In this document: piece by piece, positions 1 to 6,953 of the stretch | Position numbering within the stretch: position 1 is the stretch's first letter | How the letters are laid out: the number at the start of each line of letters is the position of its first letter | From: Candidatus Gastranaerophilales bacterium | GTDB taxonomy: Bacteria; Cyanobacteriota; Vampirovibrionia; Gastranaerophilales; Gastranaerophilaceae | DNA: 64,000 nucleotides | Reading direction: 5' to 3' | NCBI GenBank assembly: GCA_900768915.1 | Contig: CAAGEQ010000008.1 | Coordinates: forward strand, 7,539-71,538 | Notes under the pieces: generated by a model | What the model was told of the DNA's origin: nothing | Seen by the model: only the letters and a program-made list of their open reading frames with translations | Databases searched by the model: none | Translations under genes and position numbers: made by a program

Positions 1-476
1 ATCATATTTCTTTTTACAATATTTTGTTTAAGTTCATTCGGATATTTTGTTTGTATTGAATCTTGTAGAGTTTTAAGCCAATTACCCTTATCATAAATAA
101 TTTGAAAATTATTTAAAGTAAATAAAAATGCGGTTGTATAACCATTTGATGGATAATGTTTAAACCAAGTATTCTCTACAATACTTTCAAACCAATTAAC
201 ATTCCAGTACATAATATCTAATTGGCTATTTAATTTATCCACAAAAAATTCATCGCCTGAGCCAAAATACTCTCCACCAATTTCATATTTTGATGAGTAT
301 TGTTTTACGAGTTTTTCCCTGTTTTTAACGGCTATATCTTTTTCTACAAATATGTAAACATCTATATCTGATAAATTATCAGAAGTATTGTTCACTCTTG
401 AACCACTTAAAGCAACAGATTTGACTTCAGAAAAATTTTTATATTCATCAACAATTCTATTAAAATATTCATTCAT
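1..476 (-). CDS. Nucleotidyltransferase-fold protein, 3' end outside window
   Basis: This minus-strand frame starts at ATG 476 and stays open to the window edge, giving 158 codons with the C-terminus missing. The N-terminal part carries the polymerase-beta-type nucleotidyltransferase signature: GSR at residues 25-27, then an S-D-I-D pair (D37, D39), and a later LDI with D87 as the likely third metal-binding carboxylate. Members of this superfamily transfer nucleotides to small molecules such as antibiotics, to tRNA, or to proteins (MNT-type antitoxins). The substrate cannot be read from the sequence. No partner gene such as HEPN lies on the visible side. The family is well supported; the function is not. 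Confidence 0.75.
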   Translation of the reverse strand, partial: MNEYFNRIVDEYKNFSEVKSVALSGSRVNNTSDNLSDIDVYIFVEKDIAVKNREKLVKQYSSKYEIGGEYFGSGDEFFVDKLNSQLDIMYWNVNWFESIVENTWFKHYPSNGYTTAFLFTLNNFQIIYDKGNWLKTLQDSIQTKYPNELKQNIVKRNM

Positions 477-578
477 AATATCATTATATATGAAAATCCT
501 TAGATAGAACTAACAAGAGTAAATATTATTTTTTTTTTTTAACTAGTAGGTTGGGTTTTTAACTCAACAAAATAAACT

Positions 579-606
579 AAAAAAGAGTCCACATGGACTC
601 TTTTTT
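579..606 (-). terminator. Rho-independent terminator after tRNA-Asp
   Basis: A perfect 12-bp stem (arms 579-590 and 595-606, loop acat) consists of a GAGTCC core flanked by A and T runs. It begins three bases past the CCA end of the tRNA gene in the direction of transcription. The A/T flanks would let it act in both directions. Confidence 0.8.
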
Positions 607-609
607 AAA

Positions 610-687
610 TGGCGGGAACGACGAGGCTCGAACTCGCGACCTCATGCGTGACAGGCATGCGCTCTAACCAAACTGAGCTACGCTCCC
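610..687 (-). tRNA. tRNA-Asp (GUC)
   Basis: On the minus strand a complete cloverleaf folds: acceptor GGGAGCG pairs with CGTTCCC with one G-T wobble, the D arm contains AGTTTGGTTA, the anticodon stem CATGC/GCATG encloses loop CTGTCAC, and the T arm contains TTCGAGC. The anticodon GTC reads aspartate codons. The 3' CCA is encoded in the gene at 610-612. A matching promoter lies upstream and a hairpin terminator follows directly, so it is a single-gene transcription unit. Confidence 0.96.
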
Positions 688-734
688 ATATTTAATTTTC
701 AATTACTTCTATGCTGTTGCATTTCCGTACAACA

Positions 735-763
735 ATTTTAACGTGCTGAAAAAAAATTTGCAA
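735..763 (-). promoter_or_regulatory. Sigma-70-type promoter of tRNA-Asp
   Basis: Reading the minus strand, TTGCAA (758-763) and TAAAAT (735-740) are separated by exactly 17 bases. This places a start site about 40 bases before the tRNA 5' end at 687, the usual geometry for a lone tRNA gene. It is a consensus match only. Confidence 0.6.
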
Positions 764-821
764 GTACTTTTTTATTATTATAAATAATATTTTATTTCAC
801 AGAACTTTATTTATACATAAA

Positions 822-1064
822 TTATAAATTCATTGATGATAACATAACTCCATTTATATTCATTAAGTCCTTTTTCATTTGTACTATTTCAGAATCATCA
901 ATGATTTCTAGTAAAACTATTCCATAATTAGAACATACAGTACTACAAGTGCTATGTAAACCAATTCTTGTTTTTATCTTGCAACCATATTTTGATAAAA
1001 CATTTTGAAATTCTGGTGATGTTTCTGTTCTATTAGATAATTTTATGCCTATAATTATTGTCAT
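822..1064 (-). CDS. TM1266-like iron-only hydrogenase system regulator (ACT/NikR-C-like fold)
   Basis: This 80-residue protein matches the small TM1266 family, an ACT-like single domain related to the NikR C-terminal region. Recognisable features are the early NRTETSPEFQ segment, the KYGCKIKTRIGLH block and a late LLEIIDD strand. Family members are usually found with [FeFe]-hydrogenase maturation genes (hydEFG) and are named putative iron-only hydrogenase regulators, but their mechanism is not established. No hydrogenase gene is in this window, so the assignment rests on the family pattern. The gene sits alone between tRNA-Asp and the pdxJ cluster. No clear Shine-Dalgarno sequence precedes the ATG. 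Confidence 0.7.
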   Translation of the reverse strand: MTIIIGIKLSNRTETSPEFQNVLSKYGCKIKTRIGLHSTCSTVCSNYGIVLLEIIDDSEIVQMKKDLMNINGVMLSSMNL

Positions 1065-1116
1065 AATTACATATTATATGGTTTTATAAGAATAACAATT
1101 AGACACTAATATAATA

Positions 1117-1434
1117 TTAGTTATTTAATTTACTTTGTTCACGTTTTAAAAATTCACAATCTGCTTCTAAACGTTTATCTTCCATTTTGTCAATTAATTC
1201 TTCAATTTGTGAAATTTGTCCTAGTTCAAAGCCAACTTCCGCCAACAATACGCAATCATTACATAATCTATAATGACCATATTGAATAGAACCAGCCAAT
1301 GGTGCATCTATGCCACAAGCATCACATTGGAAGTATTCATTAGCACTATCAGGATTATCTTCTATATCGTCAAGTCGCATTTGTTCTACAACTTTTTGCA
1401 TTTCTGTAACAACTTCTTCTTTAGATTTCTTCAT
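1117..1434 (-). CDS. Small Cys4 (zinc-ribbon-like) hypothetical protein
   Basis: This 105-residue hydrophilic protein has two CxxC pairs in its centre, CDAC near residue 37 and CNDC near residue 58, spaced as in a treble-clef or zinc-ribbon knuckle. Lysine- and glutamate-rich helices flank this core and there is no signal peptide. The start codon lies inside the 3' end of pdxJ, a 14-base overlap in another frame, so it is probably translationally coupled to pdxJ. I do not recognise a named family. Zinc binding is inferred from the cysteine spacing, and the role is unknown. Confidence 0.7.
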   Translation of the reverse strand: MKKSKEEVVTEMQKVVEQMRLDDIEDNPDSANEYFQCDACGIDAPLAGSIQYGHYRLCNDCVLLAEVGFELGQISQIEELIDKMEDKRLEADCEFLKREQSKLNN

Positions 1435-2143
1435 TAGTTACTAACTCCTTCATTTCTTTTACGGCTTGTGGTAAACCAACTGATATTGCTCTTGCTATAA
1501 TTGTATGACCAATATTAAGTTCGTATAATCCAGAAATTTCATGCATTCTTATTACATTTTGATAATTTAATCCGTGACCAGCATTTACTTTTAAACCTAA
1601 TGTTTGTGCAAATGCCGCAGCATTTTTTAAATCTTCAAAAGATTTTTCTTCTTTATTAGTTCCAAAAGTGTTTGAATATGTTCCAGTATGCATTTCTATA
1701 AATTGAGCCCCTGTTTTGTATGCAGCAGATACTTGATTAACATCTGGATCAATAAATAAACTAACTTCAATACCTTTATCAATAAGAGGTTTTATAAATG
1801 TGATTCCACGTTCTAATTGTCCTGCGATATCAAGTCCACCCTCAGTGGTTAATTCTTGTCTTTTTTCTGGTACTAAACAAATAGCATCAGGAAGTACTTC
1901 CAATGCGAATGCTTGCATTTCGTCTGTCATAGCCATTTCAAGGTTTAATTTTGTTTTTAAAGATTTTCTTATTAGTCTAACATCATTATCCTTGATGTGT
2001 CGTCTGTCTTCACGCAAATGTGTTGTGATTGAATCTGCTCCGTTTTCAATACATAATTTTGCACATTCTAGTACATCTGGTTCAACCCCTCCTCTTGCAT
2101 TTCTTAGAGTTGCTACGTGATCTATATTTACACCTAATAACAT
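1421..2143 (-). CDS. pdxJ: Pyridoxine 5'-phosphate synthase
   Basis: PdxJ condenses 1-deoxy-xylulose 5-phosphate with 3-amino-2-oxopropyl phosphate to give pyridoxine 5'-phosphate, the last ring-forming step of DXP-dependent vitamin B6 synthesis. The 240-residue length is typical. The family blocks are intact: NIDHVATLRNARGG at the N-terminus, THLREDRRHI near residue 41, a CLVPEKR block near residue 90, EMHTGTYS in the middle and KVNAGHGLNY near residue 187. A GAGAGG ribosome-binding site lies just before the ATG. The gene lies 47 bases downstream of murT and overlaps the small Cys4 gene, suggesting one minus-strand operon. No pdxA or other B6 gene is present here. Confidence 0.96.
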   Translation of the reverse strand: MLLGVNIDHVATLRNARGGVEPDVLECAKLCIENGADSITTHLREDRRHIKDNDVRLIRKSLKTKLNLEMAMTDEMQAFALEVLPDAICLVPEKRQELTTEGGLDIAGQLERGITFIKPLIDKGIEVSLFIDPDVNQVSAAYKTGAQFIEMHTGTYSNTFGTNKEEKSFEDLKNAAAFAQTLGLKVNAGHGLNYQNVIRMHEISGLYELNIGHTIIARAISVGLPQAVKEMKELVTNEEI

Positions 2144-2190
2144 TTTTACCTCTCATTCTGTTCTAATTGTTAGAACATAATATTCCAACG

Positions 2191-3522
2191 TTATCCTTTT
2201 ATTTTATTTATTTCTAACAAAGCCGTATATGTTGGAAGTATTGTAATATCATTTTCTGCTTCTCGAGTAATTGTATGCATTGCCGTATATATGTTAGGAA
2301 TAACTTTAATATCTTGTACTCCTGCATATTTTAGTCTAGTTGCCATATCATATGCTCTTGAACCAGATGTTATAATTCTTTTTTTACTTTCTTTTAGTAG
2401 TTCGAAATCAGCATCCCATAGCCAAGAAATATCTCGACCATCAGCATAATTATCATTTATTATAATTAAAATATCAGAATCTAAATTTACTGTTTTTAAA
2501 ACTTCACTTGCTCCTGTTGGATTTTTAATTAATTGAATCGTTGCTTTGTGTCCCTTAATAATCTTTGTTTCGCAACGTCCAAAAACGGATTGGTAGTTGT
2601 TTAATGCATCTTGAATATTATCAAAACCTAGTTCTAATGATGCTACAACAGCCGCAAGAACATTGTATGCATTGTAAACACCAGTTAAATATGTTTTTAG
2701 TTCATATTTATTTTCACCGTGTGTAATTGTTAATTCTGAACAATCATTATAAATTTTTGCAGTAGCACTATAATCACATTTAGGACGTTTATATCCACAA
2801 TCACAATAATAGTGTCCTTGTTGAGCATAAAATCTTTTTGAATACTTTAAAACTTCACCACATTGTGAACAGTTGAACAATTCCATTGGTGCTTTTGATT
2901 CAATATTTTTATCCATAAATTGAATATCTTCAAATCCAAAGTAAATAGGTTCAGTATCACGTTTAGTTCTGAAATTAACAACAATAGGATCATCAGCATT
3001 TAATATTAGTTTTAAATCTGGATTTTTATCAATTGCATCTTGTATTTTTGCAGCAGTTGTATTTAACTCGCCATATCTATCTAATTGATCTCTAAATAAA
3101 TTTGTTACGATAAGAAAATCTGTTTCTAAATAGTCATACAATTTTGATAAATATGCTTCATCAGATTCCAAAACTGCATAGTCAAACCTTTTAAATGGAT
3201 AAATTGAAAGTGCCATAGTGTTTGCAATACCTGTAAGCATATTAGCACCTTTTTCGTTATGAATAACTGTATTGTTATTATTTTCTAGAATATGAGAGAG
3301 TATTCCGGCTGTTGTAGTTTTACCGTTCGTACCAGTAACTGCTATCTTCTCATTCTTGATGTAATTTGCTGTGTATCTCAAAAAATTAGGAGAGATTTTT
3401 AGCATAATCATTCCTATAAAAGATGTTCCAGATGATTTTCCTCTCATGTTTATAGCAATTTTTATTAGTCTTGCAATTACTAATAATATATAAAATCTAA
3501 CCAATTTAATTAAGAATTTCAT
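2191..3522 (-). CDS. murT: MurT-like Mur ligase (DUF1727, lipid II isoglutaminyl synthase subunit family)
   Basis: MurT is the Mur-ligase-like ATPase that, with the glutamine amidotransferase GatD, amidates D-glutamate of lipid II. This 443-residue protein has a hydrophobic N-terminus, the Walker A motif GTNGKTTT at residues 64-71 and a central ATP-grasp-free Mur ligase fold. A four-cysteine zinc ribbon typical of MurT (CSQC, then CDCG) lies around residues 218-245, and the C-terminal part corresponds to DUF1727. The expected partner gatD is not adjacent: the next gene downstream is pdxJ and upstream is a divergent membrane-protein cluster. It may act with a distant GatD or have another role. 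The family assignment is firm; the reaction is inferred. Confidence 0.87.
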   Translation of the reverse strand: MKFLIKLVRFYILLVIARLIKIAINMRGKSSGTSFIGMIMLKISPNFLRYTANYIKNEKIAVTGTNGKTTTAGILSHILENNNNTVIHNEKGANMLTGIANTMALSIYPFKRFDYAVLESDEAYLSKLYDYLETDFLIVTNLFRDQLDRYGELNTTAAKIQDAIDKNPDLKLILNADDPIVVNFRTKRDTEPIYFGFEDIQFMDKNIESKAPMELFNCSQCGEVLKYSKRFYAQQGHYYCDCGYKRPKCDYSATAKIYNDCSELTITHGENKYELKTYLTGVYNAYNVLAAVVASLELGFDNIQDALNNYQSVFGRCETKIIKGHKATIQLIKNPTGASEVLKTVNLDSDILIIINDNYADGRDISWLWDADFELLKESKKRIITSGSRAYDMATRLKYAGVQDIKVIPNIYTAMHTITREAENDITILPTYTALLEINKIKG

Positions 3523-3605
3523 AAAAAATAATACTCCCTACGTATTTTCTTTATGTTAAAAATAAAATACAATATTATAATAGTACAAAATAAGAATTAA
3601 TAGAA

Positions 3606-3959
3606 ATGATTTTTTTTATAATTATAGTATTTATATCTCAAATAGTTTTATTAACAAATATAGTTGTTTGGACAATTACAACTGATAAAAAAGTGTGTAT
3701 ATTATCAGAAGAAATTGCAAATAATAATGTACATTTAGAAAAACGATTAAAAGCAATAAAACAAATTACTGAAGATTTACATCAAATATTTCCATATTTG
3801 ATGAAAAAATTTATACGTAAAAGAAATAATTTGATTGTTCGAACTTTGAATGAACTTTTACAAGGTACAGTATTATTGTTTTTTAAACCAAAATATAAAA
3901 AGTTTCTTTTAGGTTTGAAGGTTGGTATTGGAGCAATCAAAGATTTGTCAAAACGTTAA
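3606..3959 (+). CDS. Small membrane-anchored protein, first gene of YtxH cluster
   Basis: This 117-residue protein begins with one strongly hydrophobic segment (about residues 2-24) followed by basic, amphipathic helices. It resembles membrane-anchored DUF948-type proteins only in general layout, and I do not recognise a specific family. It is the first of four short plus-strand genes, all with an N-terminal membrane segment and a helical tail. A TATAAT hexamer at 3576-3581 in the divergent gap with murT is a plausible -10 element. The ATG at 3606 has only a weak ribosome-binding site. Confidence 0.65.
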   Translation: MIFFIIIVFISQIVLLTNIVVWTITTDKKVCILSEEIANNNVHLEKRLKAIKQITEDLHQIFPYLMKKFIRKRNNLIVRTLNELLQGTVLLFFKPKYKKFLLGLKVGIGAIKDLSKR

Positions 3960-3997
3960 AATATGATATAATAATCAAACAATAATGAGGTGAAATT

Positions 3998-4309
3998 ATG
4001 AGTGAAGAAAAAACATCAATCGGATTTGGTCTTGGCTTAATAGCAGGTGTCGTTGGTGGCATAGTTGCGGGTGTATTATTAGCACCTAAGTCAGGAGAAG
4101 AATCAAGGGACAAACTTAAAGTTACTGTGTGTGATTTTGCTGAAAAACATTCACCAGCAATTCAAGATGCAAAAAAACGTGCTTTTGAATCTCTTGATTT
4201 ACTTAGATATAAACTTGAAAGACAGTATAAAAAGTTTAATAATATGTTGAAATCTAAAAAAATGCAAAAAGCAAAAGAGTTAGAAGATTTAGAATATGAT
4301 TTTGAGTAA
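3998..4309 (+). CDS. YtxH domain-containing protein
   Basis: This 103-residue protein has one glycine-rich transmembrane segment (about residues 8-28) ending in the family hallmark LLAPKSGEESR, followed by a charged helical tail. YtxH proteins (first known as Bacillus general-stress gene products) are small single-span membrane proteins of unknown biochemical role. A GAGGTG ribosome-binding site precedes the ATG. The gene lies 38 bases after the previous gene and 10 bases before the next, so co-transcription is likely. A second YtxH gene lies three genes on. Confidence 0.88.
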   Translation: MSEEKTSIGFGLGLIAGVVGGIVAGVLLAPKSGEESRDKLKVTVCDFAEKHSPAIQDAKKRAFESLDLLRYKLERQYKKFNNMLKSKKMQKAKELEDLEYDFE

Positions 4310-4319
4310 GAGGTGACGA

Positions 4320-4694
4320 ATGGACGCACAATTATCTCAAGGTTTAACTTTTTTGGCATGGACAAGTGGAATTTTTCTAATTGTCGTGGGTATTTTCGTT
4401 ATTAAACTATTATTTGATTTATCAAGATTAACATGTAATATGAATAAATCTGCTGAAATTGTTAAAAATGAAATCGAACCAATTTTGAAAAATGTTGGAG
4501 AATCTGCAGCAACTATTAATAAAATGGTACAAACAACTGATAAAAAGGTAGGAAAGTTTACTGAAACTTATGATAAGATTTCTAATATTGTTATAAAATC
4601 AGTTACAAAAGCATCTGCAGTATCAGGCTTTTTCTTAAAAACAGCATGCAAAGGTTTATTTTCAGTATTAAAAGGTTTATGGAAAAATAAATAG
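4320..4694 (+). CDS. DUF948-like membrane-anchored helical protein
   Basis: The 124-residue product has one transmembrane helix at about residues 9-31. A long amphipathic helix follows, in which residues such as NKSAEIVKNEIEPILKN alternate as in DUF948/methyl-accepting-like coiled coils. A short hydrophobic-basic stretch closes the C-terminus. DUF948-type genes commonly sit beside YtxH genes, as here, which supports the call, but no function is known. An AGAGGTG ribosome-binding site precedes the ATG. Confidence 0.68.
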   Translation: MDAQLSQGLTFLAWTSGIFLIVVGIFVIKLLFDLSRLTCNMNKSAEIVKNEIEPILKNVGESAATINKMVQTTDKKVGKFTETYDKISNIVIKSVTKASAVSGFFLKTACKGLFSVLKGLWKNK

Positions 4695-4769
4695 CCAATT
4701 GTATTCTATGTGGCTAATGTTTAAATTATTCTAATCATCTAGAATAACAATGTAAAGGAGAAATAAATT

Positions 4770-5039
4770 ATGTCAGTAACAAGATTTTTTGCAGGTGTTG
4801 CAATTGGAACGGCTATCGGTGCTATTGCAGGTGTTCTTTTAGCTCCTCAATCTGGTGAAGAAACAAGAGAAGCACTTGGTTCAATGGCAAAAGATGTTGC
4901 TAAAAAAACTGATAGAACAGTTAAAGATATTCAAGATAAGGCAGATTCTATTGTTTCAGATATGCAAGAGAAAGGTGATGAAATCATCGAAAAAATTCAA
5001 GAATTAATCAATAAGCAAAAAGAAGAAATTGCTCAGTAA
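4770..5039 (+). CDS. YtxH domain-containing protein (second copy)
   Basis: This 89-residue protein has the same plan as the gene at 3998: a glycine/alanine-rich membrane helix at about residues 5-25, the hallmark LLAPQSGEETREAL, then a heptad-like helix rich in K, D and E (about residues 40-86). A strong AAGGAG ribosome-binding site precedes the ATG. A 75-base gap separates it from the preceding gene, so it may have its own transcription start. The hairpin just past its stop is the likely end of the cluster. Confidence 0.88.
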   Translation: MSVTRFFAGVAIGTAIGAIAGVLLAPQSGEETREALGSMAKDVAKKTDRTVKDIQDKADSIVSDMQEKGDEIIEKIQELINKQKEEIAQ

Positions 5040-5065
5040 TTGTTTCTTGAAAATAAAGTATCCTT

Positions 5066-5107
5066 GAAAATGCCGTTATTTCTTTTTAATTTCGGCATTT
5101 TCTGTTT
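5066..5107 (+). terminator. Terminator of the YtxH cluster (convergent)
   Basis: A perfect 10-bp stem (5066-5075 with 5093-5102) is followed by a T-rich stretch on the plus strand. It lies 27 bases past the YtxH stop and overlaps the end of the convergent minus-strand gene at 5076. The 17-base loop is longer than usual. Confidence 0.6.
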
Positions 5108-6236
5108 TTAAATCTTCGTATGCTCGAATAATATTTGCTGGAGCATCTTTTAATGCTTGTTGTTCATCTAAATGATATTTAGAAATATCAACATCAATAA
5201 TACCTTCAGATTCATTGTAAAGTTTTTCTTTTAATATATAAGGGTACCAATCACAATCAATCAACTTATCTTTTTTAATTGCTTTTATAATATCATTGGT
5301 ATATTTTTGTGAGTTAGTTGGAATATCAGGGTGTTTTTCAATATATTCAGGTAATGGAATATTTCCTCTATCTGAGTTCCAATCTCTTGCTGCTAACATA
5401 AAGTTTGCTAATGTGTTACCACCACTAGTAGATGCAGGAGTGATATGTTCAACTGATGCTACTGATGGTCTTAGTAAACGAGCAGCGATTTCGTGTGGAG
5501 AACGATTTGCGTATTTAACAATGAATGCGTTAACATTTGTTGTTGATTTTGGTAGTTTGCTTGCTGTTGTCCACATTTGCGATACTATTTCTTGGTCTGG
5601 ATAATCTTTTGTCACATTGTACAAACTTGATAGCAAGTCTTTACGTTTAAATATTTGATCTTGTCTATCTTCTATAATCATTTTTCTTGCATTTGTCGTA
5701 ACTGCTCTAATCTTTAACGCAGTTTTGGCATTGATATTGTTAGAAATTTTATCAACATCATCAAGAACTTTTAATTGGTCAATTCTTAATTCTGCTAAAG
5801 CATCTGGTTTTAATTCTTGTAAACATTCATTTAAGGAACCATTTGGGTTTTTTATGGCATAGTCTTTAAATACACCGTACATGTGTTTCTCTAATTTTTG
5901 CATACAAGGTTTGTATGGTGCTAATAAATCTATTCTTTCACCAATTGTTTCGCAGTTGTATAATTGTTTTTCTAACTTATCCATTTTTCTGCCTGAAATC
6001 ATTTTTACACCACTATATGGACAAGTTATATTATCTAATTCTTTTAAACAATCACCGGCAGTTGTTTTACCGTTTGCTCTTCTAGATGCAAATGTTGGAG
6101 ATGCCTGTGTCGATTTCTTTTCAAAAACATCTTGGTTTGGTCCCTGTAAAGCAGTAGAATATGCCCTCTGTTGCATTCCTTTTACAGCGGGAATTGTTGG
6201 TATTGATGATACAATTTTATTAAAAAATAAGTTCAT
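5076..6236 (-). CDS. Uncharacterised protein with a degenerate HNH-like motif
   Basis: This 386-residue protein contains EHITPASTSGG at about residue 263 and LAARDWNSDRGN about 20 residues later. This is the spacing of the classical HNH nuclease core, where the motif is normally DHxxPxSxGG followed by LACxxCNxxKG. The histidine, proline, double glycine and N-x-x-R-G are retained, but both zinc cysteines of the second knuckle are replaced (A and W). An early CPYSG near residue 72 keeps only one of the usual pair. The N-terminal 50 residues are low in complexity, rich in Q, S and A, and have no signal peptide. The rest is helical and charged. The protein could be a structurally drifted nuclease, an effector-like protein or a binding fold. 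It is monocistronic and convergent with the YtxH cluster. Confidence 0.7.
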   Translation of the reverse strand: MNLFFNKIVSSIPTIPAVKGMQQRAYSTALQGPNQDVFEKKSTQASPTFASRRANGKTTAGDCLKELDNITCPYSGVKMISGRKMDKLEKQLYNCETIGERIDLLAPYKPCMQKLEKHMYGVFKDYAIKNPNGSLNECLQELKPDALAELRIDQLKVLDDVDKISNNINAKTALKIRAVTTNARKMIIEDRQDQIFKRKDLLSSLYNVTKDYPDQEIVSQMWTTASKLPKSTTNVNAFIVKYANRSPHEIAARLLRPSVASVEHITPASTSGGNTLANFMLAARDWNSDRGNIPLPEYIEKHPDIPTNSQKYTNDIIKAIKKDKLIDCDWYPYILKEKLYNESEGIIDVDISKYHLDEQQALKDAPANIIRAYEDLKTENAEIKKK

Positions 6237-6324
6237 AAAGGAACTCCTATATTTATTAAAAACTTATTTTTTGTTTTTTTTGCTAGTCATGAGAAAAAAT
6301 GTAATAAATTCTTTACAAACTATA

Positions 6325-6363
6325 AAAATAGTTCCTAATTTATTATAATTAGGAACTATTTTT
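6325..6363 (-). terminator. Terminator of the DUF2582 gene
   Basis: A long near-perfect inverted repeat (arms about 6325-6340 and 6347-6363, core TAGTTCCTAATT) flanked by A and T runs lies 25 bases downstream of the minus-strand gene ending at 6388. It also insulates the start region of the gene ending at 5076. Confidence 0.75.
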
Positions 6364-6387
6364 ATTAAATAATGTTTTAAATCAAAA

Positions 6388-6606
6388 CTATACTAATTTA
6401 ACAGTAACAGATTTTGGTTTTCTAGTATAAGATAATTTATCTTCTCTTGATAACCAACCTAAACCCATAGAAATGAAATTTTGGTCTAAGTCTAAATCTT
6501 TAGACATTTTGTTAAGAGTAACTTCACCCTTTTCTGACAAATAGTTGTAAATCATACCTGCTGATTCAATGATTTGTTCTTGCATTTCTAATTTTGATTT
6601 TGCCAT
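6388..6606 (-). CDS. Winged helix-turn-helix protein, DUF2582 family
   Basis: The 72-residue protein fits the short DUF2582 winged-helix family: an N-terminal helix with ESAGMIYNYLSEKGE, a central recognition-helix region, and the diagnostic GLGWLSREDKLSY block near residues 49-61 leading into a beta hairpin. Proteins of this family are presumed DNA-binding regulators or accessory proteins with no assigned target. An AAGGAG ribosome-binding site precedes the ATG. The gene is monocistronic, with a terminator behind it and an AT-rich gap in front. Confidence 0.82.
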   Translation of the reverse strand: MAKSKLEMQEQIIESAGMIYNYLSEKGEVTLNKMSKDLDLDQNFISMGLGWLSREDKLSYTRKPKSVTVKLV

Positions 6607-6953
6607 TGTTTTTCTCCTTGGTTTTTAGTTTCGTCGTGTACTCATGGTACGAACTCATAATAACAAAAATTTTATTTTTTTGCAAATATTTTTGAAAAAA
6701 TTATTGAATATTTTTTATATTTTTTTACAATTTTTCAATGCTGAAAAGTGTTATTATAATTAAGTATGCTTTATTTATGTAATTCTTAATTTTTCTAAAA
6801 TTTTATAAAAAAATACTCCATTTGATATATTTTTTTATTTAAAAATTTTAACTATTTTTTTATGATAATTTTAAAATATCAACAAATGTAAATTCTAAGA
6901 TATTTTAGCCATTTTGTTATAAAATATCTAATGGAGATGGGTTTTTATATTAA
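6607..6953. other. AT-rich divergent intergenic region, no gene seen
   Basis: These 347 bases separate the DUF2582 gene (minus) from the amidase gene (plus). The region is extremely AT-rich with many T and A runs and no open frame of note. It presumably holds the two divergent promoters; TATAAA at 6918-6923 is one -10 candidate for the amidase but lacks a good -35. Confidence 0.5.
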
